A DNA stretch of 64,000 nt from an uncultured Prevotellaceae bacterium (lineage in GTDB: Bacteria; Bacteroidota; Bacteroidia; Bacteroidales; Bacteroidaceae), in the NCBI GenBank assembly GCA_937877625.1, contig CALFJG010000047.1, positions 14,246 through 78,245 of the forward strand, written 5' to 3'. Both the position numbers and the translations under genes were made by a program. Position 1 is the stretch's first letter; each line of letters begins with the position of its first letter. Positions 16,004 to 24,992 of the stretch are shown in pieces. Under the pieces are notes generated by a model that saw only the letters and a program-made list of their open reading frames with translations, was not told the origin of the DNA and did not search any database.

Positions 16004-16891
16004 TTAGAGGGCGAAGTCGGTTGTCGTGTCGAACTCGTGCAACATATCGGTGGTTGAGGCGGTGGCGGGTACGAGTGGCAGACGCAGGCAGTTGGCTATC
16101 GTTCCGCGCGTGGCGAGCAGGGCTTTAATGCCTGCGGGGTTGCCGTCGGCAAAGAGTGGCTTGTAGATGTTCTGGAATATGTTGTCCAGACGTTGGGCTT
16201 CTGTTTCGTCGCCATTCATTGCAGCGTGTACCAAACTACCGAAGGCTCGCGGGTAGGCGTTGCCTACGACGCTAATTACTCCCACAGCACCGGAGAGGAT
16301 GCTTTCCTTGGTCAGCCCGTCGTCGCCACAGAGCACACTGAACCCCTCGGGCGCACCGTTAATAATTTCGCGTATCTGCGCCAAGTCGCCGCTGGCTTCT
16401 TTCACCGCTATGATGTTTGGGCAATCCTCGGCGAGGCGCAGACACGTCTCTGCTTTAAGGTTCACACCCGTCCGCCCCGGCACGTTGTAGAGTACAACGG
16501 GCAGCGGCGAGGCATCGGCTACGGCTTGGAAATGGGCATAAAGGCCGCGCTGTGTGGGCTTATTATAATATGGTGTGACGATGAGTACGCCATCAATGCC
16601 CGTGAGGTCGGCTTTTTTGAGGTAAGCACACACAGCGGCGGTGTTGTTACCTCCAGCACCGAGCAACAGTGGCAGGCGACCGCTGTTTACACGGCGCACG
16701 GTGGCAATAATGCGTTGTTTCTCGGCTTCGGTGAGGCACGGCGTTTCGGCTGTGGTGCCAAGCACGCAAAGAAAATCCGTGCCTTCGGCTATGTGCCAAG
16801 CCACCAGGTGTTCCAGTGCTGTGTAGTCTATACTGCCATCGGCCTGAAAAGGAGTTATTAGGGCTACGCCGAGACCTTGGAAAGGTTGCAT
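16004..16891 (-). CDS. dapA: 4-hydroxy-tetrahydrodipicolinate synthase
   Basis: Condenses pyruvate with aspartate semialdehyde in the first committed step of lysine and diaminopimelate synthesis. The 295-residue TIM barrel has FLCVLGTTAETPCLTEAEK, the catalytic tyrosine in LPVVLYNVPGRTG and the Schiff-base lysine in IIAVKEASGD, plus the CGDDGL segment. The usual GTTGE loop reads GTTAE here. It begins 15 bp after ligA and ends 2 bp before the hemolysin III gene. Confidence 0.97.
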   Translation of the reverse strand: MQPFQGLGVALITPFQADGSIDYTALEHLVAWHIAEGTDFLCVLGTTAETPCLTEAEKQRIIATVRRVNSGRLPLLLGAGGNNTAAVCAYLKKADLTGIDGVLIVTPYYNKPTQRGLYAHFQAVADASPLPVVLYNVPGRTGVNLKAETCLRLAEDCPNIIAVKEASGDLAQIREIINGAPEGFSVLCGDDGLTKESILSGAVGVISVVGNAYPRAFGSLVHAAMNGDETEAQRLDNIFQNIYKPLFADGNPAGIKALLATRGTIANCLRLPLVPATASTTDMLHEFDTTTDFAL

Positions 16892-16906
16892 AATTTTGGG
16901 GGGGGC

Positions 16907-18979
16907 TTAGAAGTTATTGTTTGCGTTGTTGTTTGCACTGATGAGTGCGAGGAAAGTGTCTTCATCCATAAGTGGTACACCGAGACTTTGTGCTTTTTCA
17001 AGTTTGGCCGGACCTATGTTGTTGCCCGCGAGGATAAAGGAAGTCTTTTTCGAGATACTGCTGGTGTTCTTTCCTCCGTGGCGTACGATGAGTTCTTTAT
17101 ATTCTTCACGGCTGTGGTGGGCAAAGGTGCCACTGATGACGATGGTTTTTCCCGCGAGCGATATGCCTAAGGCTTCCTGCTGTGGCAAAGATGTCTGCAC
17201 GCCTGCTGCTACGAGGCGGTTTACGAGGTCGGCGGCTCGTTTGTCGGCGAAGAAATCTACGATGCTCTGGGCTATCTTCTGTCCGATGCCATCAATGGCT
17301 TGCAATTCTTCAAGCGAGGCCTGACGTATTGTGTTGAGCGAGCGCAGTGCCTCGGCCACTTGCTGTGCGGCCACACGTCCTACGAAACGTATGCCGAGTG
17401 CATAGAGTACGCGGGGGAATGCCACTTGTTTGCTCTCGGCAATAGCGGCAATGATTTTCTCGGCAGACTTGCGTCGTGAGCCGTCAACACCTTGGAGGTC
17501 TTCTACGCGCAGTTTGTAGAGGTCGGCAGCATCGTTAATAAGGCCGCGAGCAAAAAAGTCGTCAATTGTTTCTGGGCCGAGACTCTCGATATTCATCGCG
17601 TCGCGGCTGATAAAGTGTTCTACACGCCCTTTGAGTTGTGGCGGGCAGGCGGTGGTGTTGGGGCAGTAGTGTGCGGCTTCGCCTTCGTAGCGCACGAGTG
17701 GCGCACCACATTCTGGACATTTCTTAATGAAATCTACCTTGCGCCCTGTGAGTAGTGGACGCGCATCGTAGTCCACGCCAACAATCTGCGGTATAATCTC
17801 GCCGGCCTTTTCCACAAAAACGTAGTCGCCTTCGTAGAGGTCAAGGCTCTGGATGATGTCGGCGTTGTGGAGCGAGGCACGTTTCACGGTGGTGCCTGCC
17901 AAGAGTACGGGCTCCATATTTGCCACGGGAGTGACGGCACCTGTGCGTCCCACCTGGAATGTCACGCTGAGGAGTTTGGTGCGTGCGCGCTCGGCCTGAA
18001 ACTTATAGGCTATGGCCCAGCGTGGACTCTTGGCGGTGAGTCCGAGTTGCTCTTGCTGGCTGAGGGAGTCAACCTTGAGTACAATGCCATCGGTAGCAAC
18101 GGGGAGGCTGCGCCGTGCGGTGTCCCAATAGTCAATAAAGTCGTAGATCTCATCGAGGGAGTGTGCCAAACGGGTGGCGTTGCTTACCTGAAAGCCCCAC
18201 ATACGTGCTGCGAGCAGGTTGGCGTAGTGGCTGTCGGAGGGCATATCGTTGGCGAGTACATAGTAGAGATAGGCATCTAATCCTCGCTCGGCAGCCACGT
18301 GCGGGTCTTTGCTTTTTAGTGTGCCCGATGCTGCGTTGCGTGGATTGGCGAAGAGTGGTTGGCCGCTGGCCTGGCGCACACGGTTGAGTGTTTCAAAACG
18401 CTCCCAGGGCAGCAACACTTCGCCGCGCATTTCAAAGTGGTCGGGAGCAGCCACACCCTCACGCAGTTGGAGGGGCAATGTGCGAATGGTACGCACATTG
18501 GCCGTTACGTCATCGCCACGTGTGCCATCGCCGCGTGTCACGGCGCGTACCAGACGGCGGTTTTCGTAGATGAGAGAGATACTCAACCCGTCAAATTTCA
18601 GTTCGCAACAGATGTTGAATGGTGTACCGCCGAGCCCCTGCCTCACGCGCTCGTAAAAAGCCTGAACGTCCGCACGATTGTAGGTGTTGGCGAGCGAGAG
18701 CATAGGGCGTTGATGCATCACGGTTTGGAAGCCCTCGTTGCCTAAGTCGCTACCTACGCGCTGTGTAGGAGAGTTGGGGTCGTAGAATTCGGGGTGGGCG
18801 GCCTCAAGGTCTTGGAGCTCGTGCATCAGTTGGTCGAACGTTTGGTCGGAAATCTCTGAAACTCCAAGCACATAGTAGTTGTGGTTGTGGCGATGAAGTT
18901 CGGCGCGCAATGCTTCAATACGCGCTTTGCTTTCTTGCTCCTCGGGTAGAGGTGGCGGGTTGAAAAGGTCGTACTGCAT
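16907..18979 (-). CDS. ligA: NAD-dependent DNA ligase LigA
   Basis: Seals nicks during replication and repair using NAD. The 690 residues hold the Ia domain (HRHNHNYYVLGVSEISDQTFDQLM), the adenylation motif CELKFDG with K128 as nucleophile, RGDGTRGDDVT, the OB fold, a Cys4 zinc finger (CPECG...CPNTTACP), helix-hairpin-helix repeats (LQGVDGSRRKSAEKI, LQAIDGIGQKIAQSI) and a C-terminal BRCT domain (LAGKTIVISGTF). It leads the ligA-dapA-hemolysin III unit, with a -7 box at 19023-19030. It is divergent from trmD. Confidence 0.98.
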   Translation of the reverse strand: MQYDLFNPPPLPEEQESKARIEALRAELHRHNHNYYVLGVSEISDQTFDQLMHELQDLEAAHPEFYDPNSPTQRVGSDLGNEGFQTVMHQRPMLSLANTYNRADVQAFYERVRQGLGGTPFNICCELKFDGLSISLIYENRRLVRAVTRGDGTRGDDVTANVRTIRTLPLQLREGVAAPDHFEMRGEVLLPWERFETLNRVRQASGQPLFANPRNAASGTLKSKDPHVAAERGLDAYLYYVLANDMPSDSHYANLLAARMWGFQVSNATRLAHSLDEIYDFIDYWDTARRSLPVATDGIVLKVDSLSQQEQLGLTAKSPRWAIAYKFQAERARTKLLSVTFQVGRTGAVTPVANMEPVLLAGTTVKRASLHNADIIQSLDLYEGDYVFVEKAGEIIPQIVGVDYDARPLLTGRKVDFIKKCPECGAPLVRYEGEAAHYCPNTTACPPQLKGRVEHFISRDAMNIESLGPETIDDFFARGLINDAADLYKLRVEDLQGVDGSRRKSAEKIIAAIAESKQVAFPRVLYALGIRFVGRVAAQQVAEALRSLNTIRQASLEELQAIDGIGQKIAQSIVDFFADKRAADLVNRLVAAGVQTSLPQQEALGISLAGKTIVISGTFAHHSREEYKELIVRHGGKNTSSISKKTSFILAGNNIGPAKLEKAQSLGVPLMDEDTFLALISANNNANNNF

Positions 18980-19022
18980 AAAGGAAGGCCTTCTTTGGAA
19001 CGCAATGACTTGTGTTTATGGC

Positions 19023-19030
19023 GCAAAAAT
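19023..19030 (-). promoter_or_regulatory. -7 box of ligA
   Basis: TATTTTTG on the minus strand fits TAnnTTTG, 43 nt before the ligA ATG. It sits only 2 bp from the trmD -7 box on the other strand. Confidence 0.6.
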
Positions 19031-19032
19031 AA

Positions 19033-19040
19033 TAATTTTG
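19033..19040 (+). promoter_or_regulatory. -7 box of trmD
   Basis: TAATTTTG on the plus strand, with TTG at 19010-19012 exactly 20 nt upstream as a -33 element. The leader would be about 85 nt. Confidence 0.65.
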
Positions 19041-19131
19041 CACTGAAAAATAAAGAACTCAGGCTTTGAACGTTTAACAAAGGGGCTATGCCTTATTCTC
19101 TTAGCCTGTTTTCAACCCAACAAGGAGTACT

Positions 19132-19809
19132 ATGCGTATAGATATTATTACTGTGTTACCAGAAATGCTGGAGGGTTTTTTGAACACCTCTATCCTCGGT
19201 CGTGCTCAGCGTAAGGGACTTGTGGAGATCCACCTCCACAACCTGCGCGACTACACCACCGACAAGCACCGCCGCGTGGACGATTATCCCTTTGGCGGTT
19301 TTGCTGGAATGGTGATGCAGTGTCAGCCGATAGATGCCTGTATTTCTGCACTGAAGGCACAACGCACCTATGACGAAGTGATTTTCACCACCCCTGATGG
19401 TGAGCAGTTTACCCAGGTTACGGCCAACGAACTTTCACTGCAAAACAACTTAATAATCCTTTGTGGACACTACAAAGGTATTGACTATCGTATTCGTGAG
19501 CATCTTATTACGCGTGAGATAAGCCTCGGCGATTTTGTGCTTACGGGCGGCGAACTGGCGGCTGCGGCTTTTGCCGATGCTATTGTACGCGTGATACCTG
19601 GTGTTATAGGCGATGAGCAAAGTGCGCTGTCGGATAGTTTCCAGGACCACCTCTTGGCAGCCCCCGTCTATACGCGTCCGGCGGAATACAAAGGTTGGCG
19701 TGTGCCCGAGGTGTTACTCTCTGGCCACGAGGCGAATATCAAGGAGTGGGAACTCGCACAATCTATAGAACGCACCCGCCGTCTGCGCCCGGATTTACTC
19801 CGTGGATAA
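19132..19809 (+). CDS. trmD: tRNA (guanine-37-N1)-methyltransferase
   Basis: Methylates G37 next to the anticodon using S-adenosylmethionine, preventing frameshifting. The 225-residue SPOUT enzyme shows MRIDIITVLPEML, DDYPFGGFAGMVMQ, the trefoil-knot segment LIILCGHYKGIDYRIREHLI, and EISLGDFVLTGGELAAAAFADAIVRVIPGV. An unusually good ribosome-binding sequence AGGAG precedes the ATG by 7 nt, unlike most genes in this window. It stands alone, divergent from ligA, and ends in a strong terminator. Confidence 0.97.
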   Translation: MRIDIITVLPEMLEGFLNTSILGRAQRKGLVEIHLHNLRDYTTDKHRRVDDYPFGGFAGMVMQCQPIDACISALKAQRTYDEVIFTTPDGEQFTQVTANELSLQNNLIILCGHYKGIDYRIREHLITREISLGDFVLTGGELAAAAFADAIVRVIPGVIGDEQSALSDSFQDHLLAAPVYTRPAEYKGWRVPEVLLSGHEANIKEWELAQSIERTRRLRPDLLRG

Positions 19810-19818
19810 TGCCACAAC

Positions 19819-19860
19819 AAAAGCCCCGAAAATCGCTACCATACGATTTCGGGGCTTTTT
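19819..19860. terminator. bidirectional terminator between trmD and secA
   Basis: Stem AAGCCCCGAAAATCG (19821-19835) pairs with CGATTTCGGGGCTT (19844-19857), one bulged base, followed by a T-run. An A-run on the opposite side lets it serve the convergent secA gene as well. Confidence 0.9.
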
Positions 19861-19928
19861 CGGTTGCAAAAGATTTTGGCTCGTAGGTCTTATTTTGCAG
19901 CATGCATAATGACCGATACGCCACACTC

Positions 19929-22900
19929 TTACACTATTCCCTTGCCATGGCAATGCTTAAATTTCTTGCCACTACCGCAGGGACACGGGTCGTTGCGACC
20001 GGGGAGTTTCTCTTTTACAATAGGTTGCTGCGGGCCACGCGACCGTGTGTCGGAGGCCGCGGCGGCGCGTTGTGCCTCGTTTTGGCTGCTTGTCTCAGAG
20101 CCTTGTTTTGTCTCGGTGTAGCGGCGGTTAGCGCGTTGTTCCTCGCCCGCTTCCTTGAGGCGTTGCTCCTCGCCAGGCTGTTGTGGTATTTGTCCACGCA
20201 TCAAACTGGAGATGCTCTGTGTGTTACATTCCTCTACCATCGCATCAAAGTATTTAACGCTTTCCAGTTTGAAGATAAGCAAAGGATCTTTTTGTTCGTA
20301 GGAGGCATTTTGTACGCTGTGGCGCAGTTCGTCAAGATTGCGTAGGTTTTCTTGCCACGTAGTGTCAATGTTGCGAAGAAGAATAGTCTTCTCATAGTCG
20401 CGAATGACAGAGCGGCAATTGGTCTCGTAGGCTTCGCGGAAGTTTGTGCGAATGTTATATACCGTCTTACCGTCGGTGACGGGAATAATGATATATTCAA
20501 AGCGTTGTCCCTCGGTTTCATAGTAGGGATGTACGACGCGGTCGGCTGTCTCTGCCAGGGTGTCTGTTCGGCGGTGTAGGTTTTCCATTGCGGCTTGGAA
20601 ACTGCGCTCGTAGAGTTCATCGCGGTTTTTCTCTTCAAACTCTGCCTGTGTGTAGGGTATCTCAATAGCAAAGGTGGAGAGGAACGATTGTCGCTGTGTC
20701 TCCCAGCCGCCAGTCTCAATGACGGAGACCACTTGTTCCCAAATCATATTAGCGATGTCCATACCGATGCGCTCGCCCATTAAGGCGTGGCGGCGACGCT
20801 GGTAAACTACGGTTCGCTGTTTGTTCATCACATCGTCGTATTCCAACAGGCGTTTACGCACGCCGAAGTGGTTTTCCTCCACTTTTTTCTGTGCGCGTTC
20901 TATGCTGTTGTTAATCATCTTGTGTTCTATGACATCGCCCTCTTTGAACCCGAGGCGGTCCATTATCTTTGCGATACGCTCGCTGGCGAAGAGACGCATC
21001 AAGTTGTCTTCAAGGCTCACGAAGAAGACGCTGCTGCCGGGGTCGCCCTGTCGTCCGGCACGTCCGCGCAACTGTCGGTCTACGCGGCGGCTCTCGTGGC
21101 GCTCGGTGCCGATGATGGCCAAACCGCCTGCCTCGCGCACCTCCTCGGAGAGTTTGATGTCGGTGCCACGACCTGCCATATTGGTGGCGATGGTGACCAT
21201 ACCACGCTGTCCTGCCTGAGCCACAACGCCGGCTTCTTGCTGATGGAGCTTGGCATTGAGTACATTGTGAGGAATCTTGCGCAGAGAAAGCATCTTGCTT
21301 AAGAGCTCGCTCACCTCCACACTCGTGGTGCCTACGAGTACGGGGCGGCCTTGGGCTACCATTTCTTCTATCTCGGCAATTACGGCGTTATACTTCTCGC
21401 GCTTGGTGCGATAGACGCGGTCGTTCATATCGTTGCGCACCACGGGTTTATTGGTGGGAATCTCCACAACGTCGAGCTTGTATATGTTCCAAAACTCACC
21501 GGCCTCGGTGCTGGCAGTACCTGTCATACCTGCGAGTTTGTGGTACATTCGGAAATAGTTCTGCAAGGTGATTGTGGCGAAAGTTTGTGTGGCGGCCTCT
21601 ATTTTTACGTGTTCTTTGGCTTCCACCGCTTGGTGCAGTCCGTCGCTCCAGCGGCGCCCTTCCATAATACGCCCCGTCTGTTCATCTACTATCTTCACAG
21701 CCCCGTCCATCACCACGTAGTCTTCGTCTTTATTAAACATGGTGTATGCCTTGAGCAGTTGCAGAATGGTATGTACACGCTCGCTCTTGACGGCATAGTC
21801 GCTAAGCATTTCATCCTTGCGGCGTAGTCGTTCCTCTTCACTCAGTGAGGTGTTGGCTTCGAGTTGCGACATAGCCCCCGTGATGTCGGGCAAGACAAAC
21901 AGTTGTTCGTCTTTCACTTGGGCGGCCAGCCAAGCGTTGCCCTTATCGGTGAGATCTACGCTACGTTGCTTTTCGTCAACTACGAAGTAGAGCGGATCGG
22001 TGGCCTCAGGCATACGACGGTTGTTGTTCTCCATATAGATCTCCTCCGTCTTGAGCATACCGCTCTTGATGCCTTGTTCGGACAGGAATTTAATAAGTGG
22101 GCGGTTCTTAGGCAATGCTTTGTGGCTTCGGAAGAGTTGGAGGAAACCTTTCTCGCGCTCTTCTTTGTCTCCGCTTTGTATGAGTTTTTTTGCCTCTGCC
22201 AGATAGTTTGTGGCGAGTTGACGTTGTGTGGCTACCAGGCGTTCTACTAATCCTTGGTATTCCTCAAAAAGTTGGTCATCGCCTTTGGGTACGGGGCCAC
22301 TAATTATAAGTGGTGTACGTGCGTCATCAATGAGTACGGAGTCCACCTCGTCCACGATGGCATAGTTGTGTTTTCGCTGCACGAGGTCTTTGGGCGAGAG
22401 TGCCATATTGTCGCGCAGGTAGTCAAAGCCAAATTCGTTGTTTGTGCCGAAGGTGATATCTGCGTTGTAGGCTTGGCGGCGCGCGTCGGAGTTGGGCTGG
22501 TGTTTGTCAATGCAGTCCACGCTAAGGCCGTGGAACATATAAAGCGGTCCCATCCACTCGCTGTCGCGCTTTGCCAGATAGTCGTTCACGGTAACGACGT
22601 GTACACCATTGCCAGTGAGTGCGTTGAGGAATACGGGCAGCGTGGCAACGAGTGTCTTACCTTCACCCGTGGCCATCTCGGCGATTTTTCCTTGGTGGAG
22701 TACTACACCGCCGAAGAGTTGCACATCGTAGTGTATCATATCCCACGTCACCTCGTTGCCACCAGCCATCCAGTGGTTTTGGTATATGGCTTTGTCGCCT
22801 TCTATGCGCACAAAGTCGTGAGTGGCGGCGAGGTCGCGGTCGAAGTCGGAGGCGTTGACGATGATTTCTTCGTTCTCGGCAAAGCGGCGTGCTGTTTCTT

Positions 22901-23243
22901 TAACGATAGAAAACACCTCGGGCAGGGCTTCTTCCAGTTTCTCCTCAAAGAGATCAAGAATTTCCTGCTCAATCTTGTCTATGCGCGTGAAGAGCGGCTC
23001 GCGATCTTCTATCGGTGTTTCTTCTATCTGCTTACGTATCTCAGCAATTTTTTCTCGTTGTTCTTTTGCGCTGTCTTGAATGTTGGCGCGTATGTCGGCA
23101 GTGCGTGCACGCAAAGCATCGTTGTCAAGTGCTTCTATGGCGGGTGCGGCGGCTTTTATCTTTTCCACCCAGGGTTGGATGGCTTTCATATCGCGTGTGG
23201 ACTTGTTGCCGAAGAGTTTGCTTAGAAAATTGTTGATATTCAT
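19929..23243 (-). CDS. secA: preprotein translocase ATPase SecA
   Basis: Motor that drives preproteins through SecYEG. The 1104-residue protein is long, as in other Bacteroidota, with charged insertions in the N-terminal region (about residues 55-115). Motifs include Walker A MATGEGKTLVATLP, DYLAKRDSEWMGPLY, Walker B AIVDEVDSVLIDDARTPLIISG, the MTGTASTEAGEF region, TNMAGRGTDIKL and RQLRGRAGRQGDPG. The C-terminus carries the zinc-binding SecB/ribosome tail PCPCGSGKKFKHCHGKG. It lies 129 bp downstream of the phosphatase gene with no recognisable promoter in that gap, so it may be read through. Confidence 0.98.
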   Translation of the reverse strand: MNINNFLSKLFGNKSTRDMKAIQPWVEKIKAAAPAIEALDNDALRARTADIRANIQDSAKEQREKIAEIRKQIEETPIEDREPLFTRIDKIEQEILDLFEEKLEEALPEVFSIVKETARRFAENEEIIVNASDFDRDLAATHDFVRIEGDKAIYQNHWMAGGNEVTWDMIHYDVQLFGGVVLHQGKIAEMATGEGKTLVATLPVFLNALTGNGVHVVTVNDYLAKRDSEWMGPLYMFHGLSVDCIDKHQPNSDARRQAYNADITFGTNNEFGFDYLRDNMALSPKDLVQRKHNYAIVDEVDSVLIDDARTPLIISGPVPKGDDQLFEEYQGLVERLVATQRQLATNYLAEAKKLIQSGDKEEREKGFLQLFRSHKALPKNRPLIKFLSEQGIKSGMLKTEEIYMENNNRRMPEATDPLYFVVDEKQRSVDLTDKGNAWLAAQVKDEQLFVLPDITGAMSQLEANTSLSEEERLRRKDEMLSDYAVKSERVHTILQLLKAYTMFNKDEDYVVMDGAVKIVDEQTGRIMEGRRWSDGLHQAVEAKEHVKIEAATQTFATITLQNYFRMYHKLAGMTGTASTEAGEFWNIYKLDVVEIPTNKPVVRNDMNDRVYRTKREKYNAVIAEIEEMVAQGRPVLVGTTSVEVSELLSKMLSLRKIPHNVLNAKLHQQEAGVVAQAGQRGMVTIATNMAGRGTDIKLSEEVREAGGLAIIGTERHESRRVDRQLRGRAGRQGDPGSSVFFVSLEDNLMRLFASERIAKIMDRLGFKEGDVIEHKMINNSIERAQKKVEENHFGVRKRLLEYDDVMNKQRTVVYQRRRHALMGERIGMDIANMIWEQVVSVIETGGWETQRQSFLSTFAIEIPYTQAEFEEKNRDELYERSFQAAMENLHRRTDTLAETADRVVHPYYETEGQRFEYIIIPVTDGKTVYNIRTNFREAYETNCRSVIRDYEKTILLRNIDTTWQENLRNLDELRHSVQNASYEQKDPLLIFKLESVKYFDAMVEECNTQSISSLMRGQIPQQPGEEQRLKEAGEEQRANRRYTETKQGSETSSQNEAQRAAAASDTRSRGPQQPIVKEKLPGRNDPCPCGSGKKFKHCHGKGIV

Positions 23244-23372
23244 TTTTTAAGGATTTTATTGGTTGAAAGAGGTATAAAAGGTATAAGGTTTTGCATAAGT
23301 GAGAGGGGCGTTCTCTGGGATGTTGCTGCTTACAGGCTGTATTGACCTCAGAAGACGTTAAATATCTTACAC

Positions 23373-24992
23373 CTATTTTATAATTGATAGCGGTTTTGCT
23401 GCGCAAGCGTTAGGCGCCCGAATGCGTATGGCTTGGCAGATTGTGGGCGCGATATAGTCAATGGTTGTGGGTGTGCTTATGGTGGTCGCTGTTAGGTTGC
23501 TTCCGAAAAAGATGATAGGGAAGGGTACGCCTGCTTCGCGCCAGAGGGGTCTTGAGTTATTGTCTTTGAGTCTCCAGCCTGGGCTTACCACGATGCGTAA
23601 GTCGCCACTGCGTTCGGCGTGATAGGCAGCACGATAGCGGCTGATGCCGGGTGTCCACGCCCCTTCTATTAGGCGGGTGGAGGTGTAAATGTCTTTTACG
23701 CCGCTTAGTTGTTGGAGAAAAACAGCGGCTTCGTTGAGTATGGTAGGCAGGCTGAGGGCTTTGTCTTCTATGAGTTTGCGGTCGAAAAAGAGTTGTGTGC
23801 CGCTTGATGTTAACACATATTTCCCTGCACCGTGCAAGGCTGCGAGGTACATATCCAAGAGACCTGCGGCACGTTCTATGTCGAATGTTCCGGTAGGAAT
23901 GCGATAAGGGGAGAGGTCGCCGGCCTCTTCTTCGCTCGTGCCGGTGGAGGTAAGGACTATTAGTGCGCGCTGAAGCCCTACTTTCTTATCAATCGCTGAG
24001 AGGATGTCGGCAAGGGCGTGGTCAAGTCTTACGTAGGTGTCTTGCACTTCCATAGCGACCTCGTTTACCGGACGATGCAGATAAGTGCCTGCGTAGAGTG
24101 TTATAGATAGAAAATCGGGTGTTTCGTCTGTACCGAGTTGGCTTTTCTCTATGCACAATTGTGCCGTCTTGCCCACCTCATCGTTAATCAGTCCCGTGGT
24201 AAGTATATCGCGTACGGCACGCAGCCCTTCAAATCTGTGAACAAAAGGCTCCCGCACGCCGCGCGAGAGGAAATAACTGAAGTTGCCTACGTGGGCGTTT
24301 TGTGGTTTCCACACTTGGTTGGTAGCATCAGGGAGTATGCTCTCTGTGTTACGGTAGGAAATCCACGAGGGTAGCGCGCCGTAGTAAGAACTGGTACACC
24401 AGCGGCCTGTGGTTTCGTCTATCCAATAAGCACCATCGGCGGCGTGCCCACCAAGCAGCACTGCGGCATCGCGAAAAGGAGCAATAGAATATACCAGTGC
24501 GGTGCCTTCAGTGGCCACTTTTAGTTCGTCGCCAATGGATGTTACGAGAAGTTGTTTCGGCGATGAGGGCGACAACGAACCTACGCCCTGTACCTCTTTA
24601 TCATCCACGCAAAAAACGGGGCGCAGGGTTTCTCTGTTGAGCCATTCCATACCTATGATGCCGTGGTCGGAAGGCATAGCACCTGTAATAAGTGTGGTGG
24701 CAGCGGCAGCGCGGTCGGTACCGGCGTGGGGTATTTCTGCCTGTGTGTATATCTGTCCTTCGCTTAACAAACGGCGCAGTCCATCGTTGCCGTAGAGAGG
24801 TGCGAAGGCTTGCATATAGTCGCTTCGTAACTGATCTACCAAGATACTCACCACTAGGCGTGGCACATCGTTCTCGGAGGCACGCTTCGCATTGGCTGGC
24901 AACGCTGATAGTGCCGTCATTGCTGCAAGTAAAGGCAGGAGCAAGCCGTGGCGTACAGGGATGGTGATGTGGGAGTTTTTATTGTTGAGCAT
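23373..24992 (-). CDS. PafA-like alkaline phosphatase / nucleotide pyrophosphatase family protein
   Basis: A 539-residue exported metallo-phosphatase of the type I phosphodiesterase superfamily, expected to release phosphate from organic esters in the periplasm. After a signal peptide (LLLPLLAAMTALSALPANA) it has LVVSILVDQLRSDYM (first metal aspartate), GTDRAAAATTLITGAMPSDHGIIG containing the threonine nucleophile region, and later DFLSITLYAGTYLHRP and RALIVLTSTGTSEEE. The DH pair usual in later metal motifs is hard to see, so activity is less certain than fold. I chose the ATG at 24992; it overlaps the DUF4105 gene end by 14 nt. Confidence 0.82.
   Translation of the reverse strand: MLNNKNSHITIPVRHGLLLPLLAAMTALSALPANAKRASENDVPRLVVSILVDQLRSDYMQAFAPLYGNDGLRRLLSEGQIYTQAEIPHAGTDRAAAATTLITGAMPSDHGIIGMEWLNRETLRPVFCVDDKEVQGVGSLSPSSPKQLLVTSIGDELKVATEGTALVYSIAPFRDAAVLLGGHAADGAYWIDETTGRWCTSSYYGALPSWISYRNTESILPDATNQVWKPQNAHVGNFSYFLSRGVREPFVHRFEGLRAVRDILTTGLINDEVGKTAQLCIEKSQLGTDETPDFLSITLYAGTYLHRPVNEVAMEVQDTYVRLDHALADILSAIDKKVGLQRALIVLTSTGTSEEEAGDLSPYRIPTGTFDIERAAGLLDMYLAALHGAGKYVLTSSGTQLFFDRKLIEDKALSLPTILNEAAVFLQQLSGVKDIYTSTRLIEGAWTPGISRYRAAYHAERSGDLRIVVSPGWRLKDNNSRPLWREAGVPFPIIFFGSNLTATTISTPTTIDYIAPTICQAIRIRAPNACAAKPLSIIK

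Noticed and set aside
22254..23225. 323-codon open frame antisense to secA
   Set aside because: Shadow of the secA frame with low-complexity hydrophobic content and no family features.
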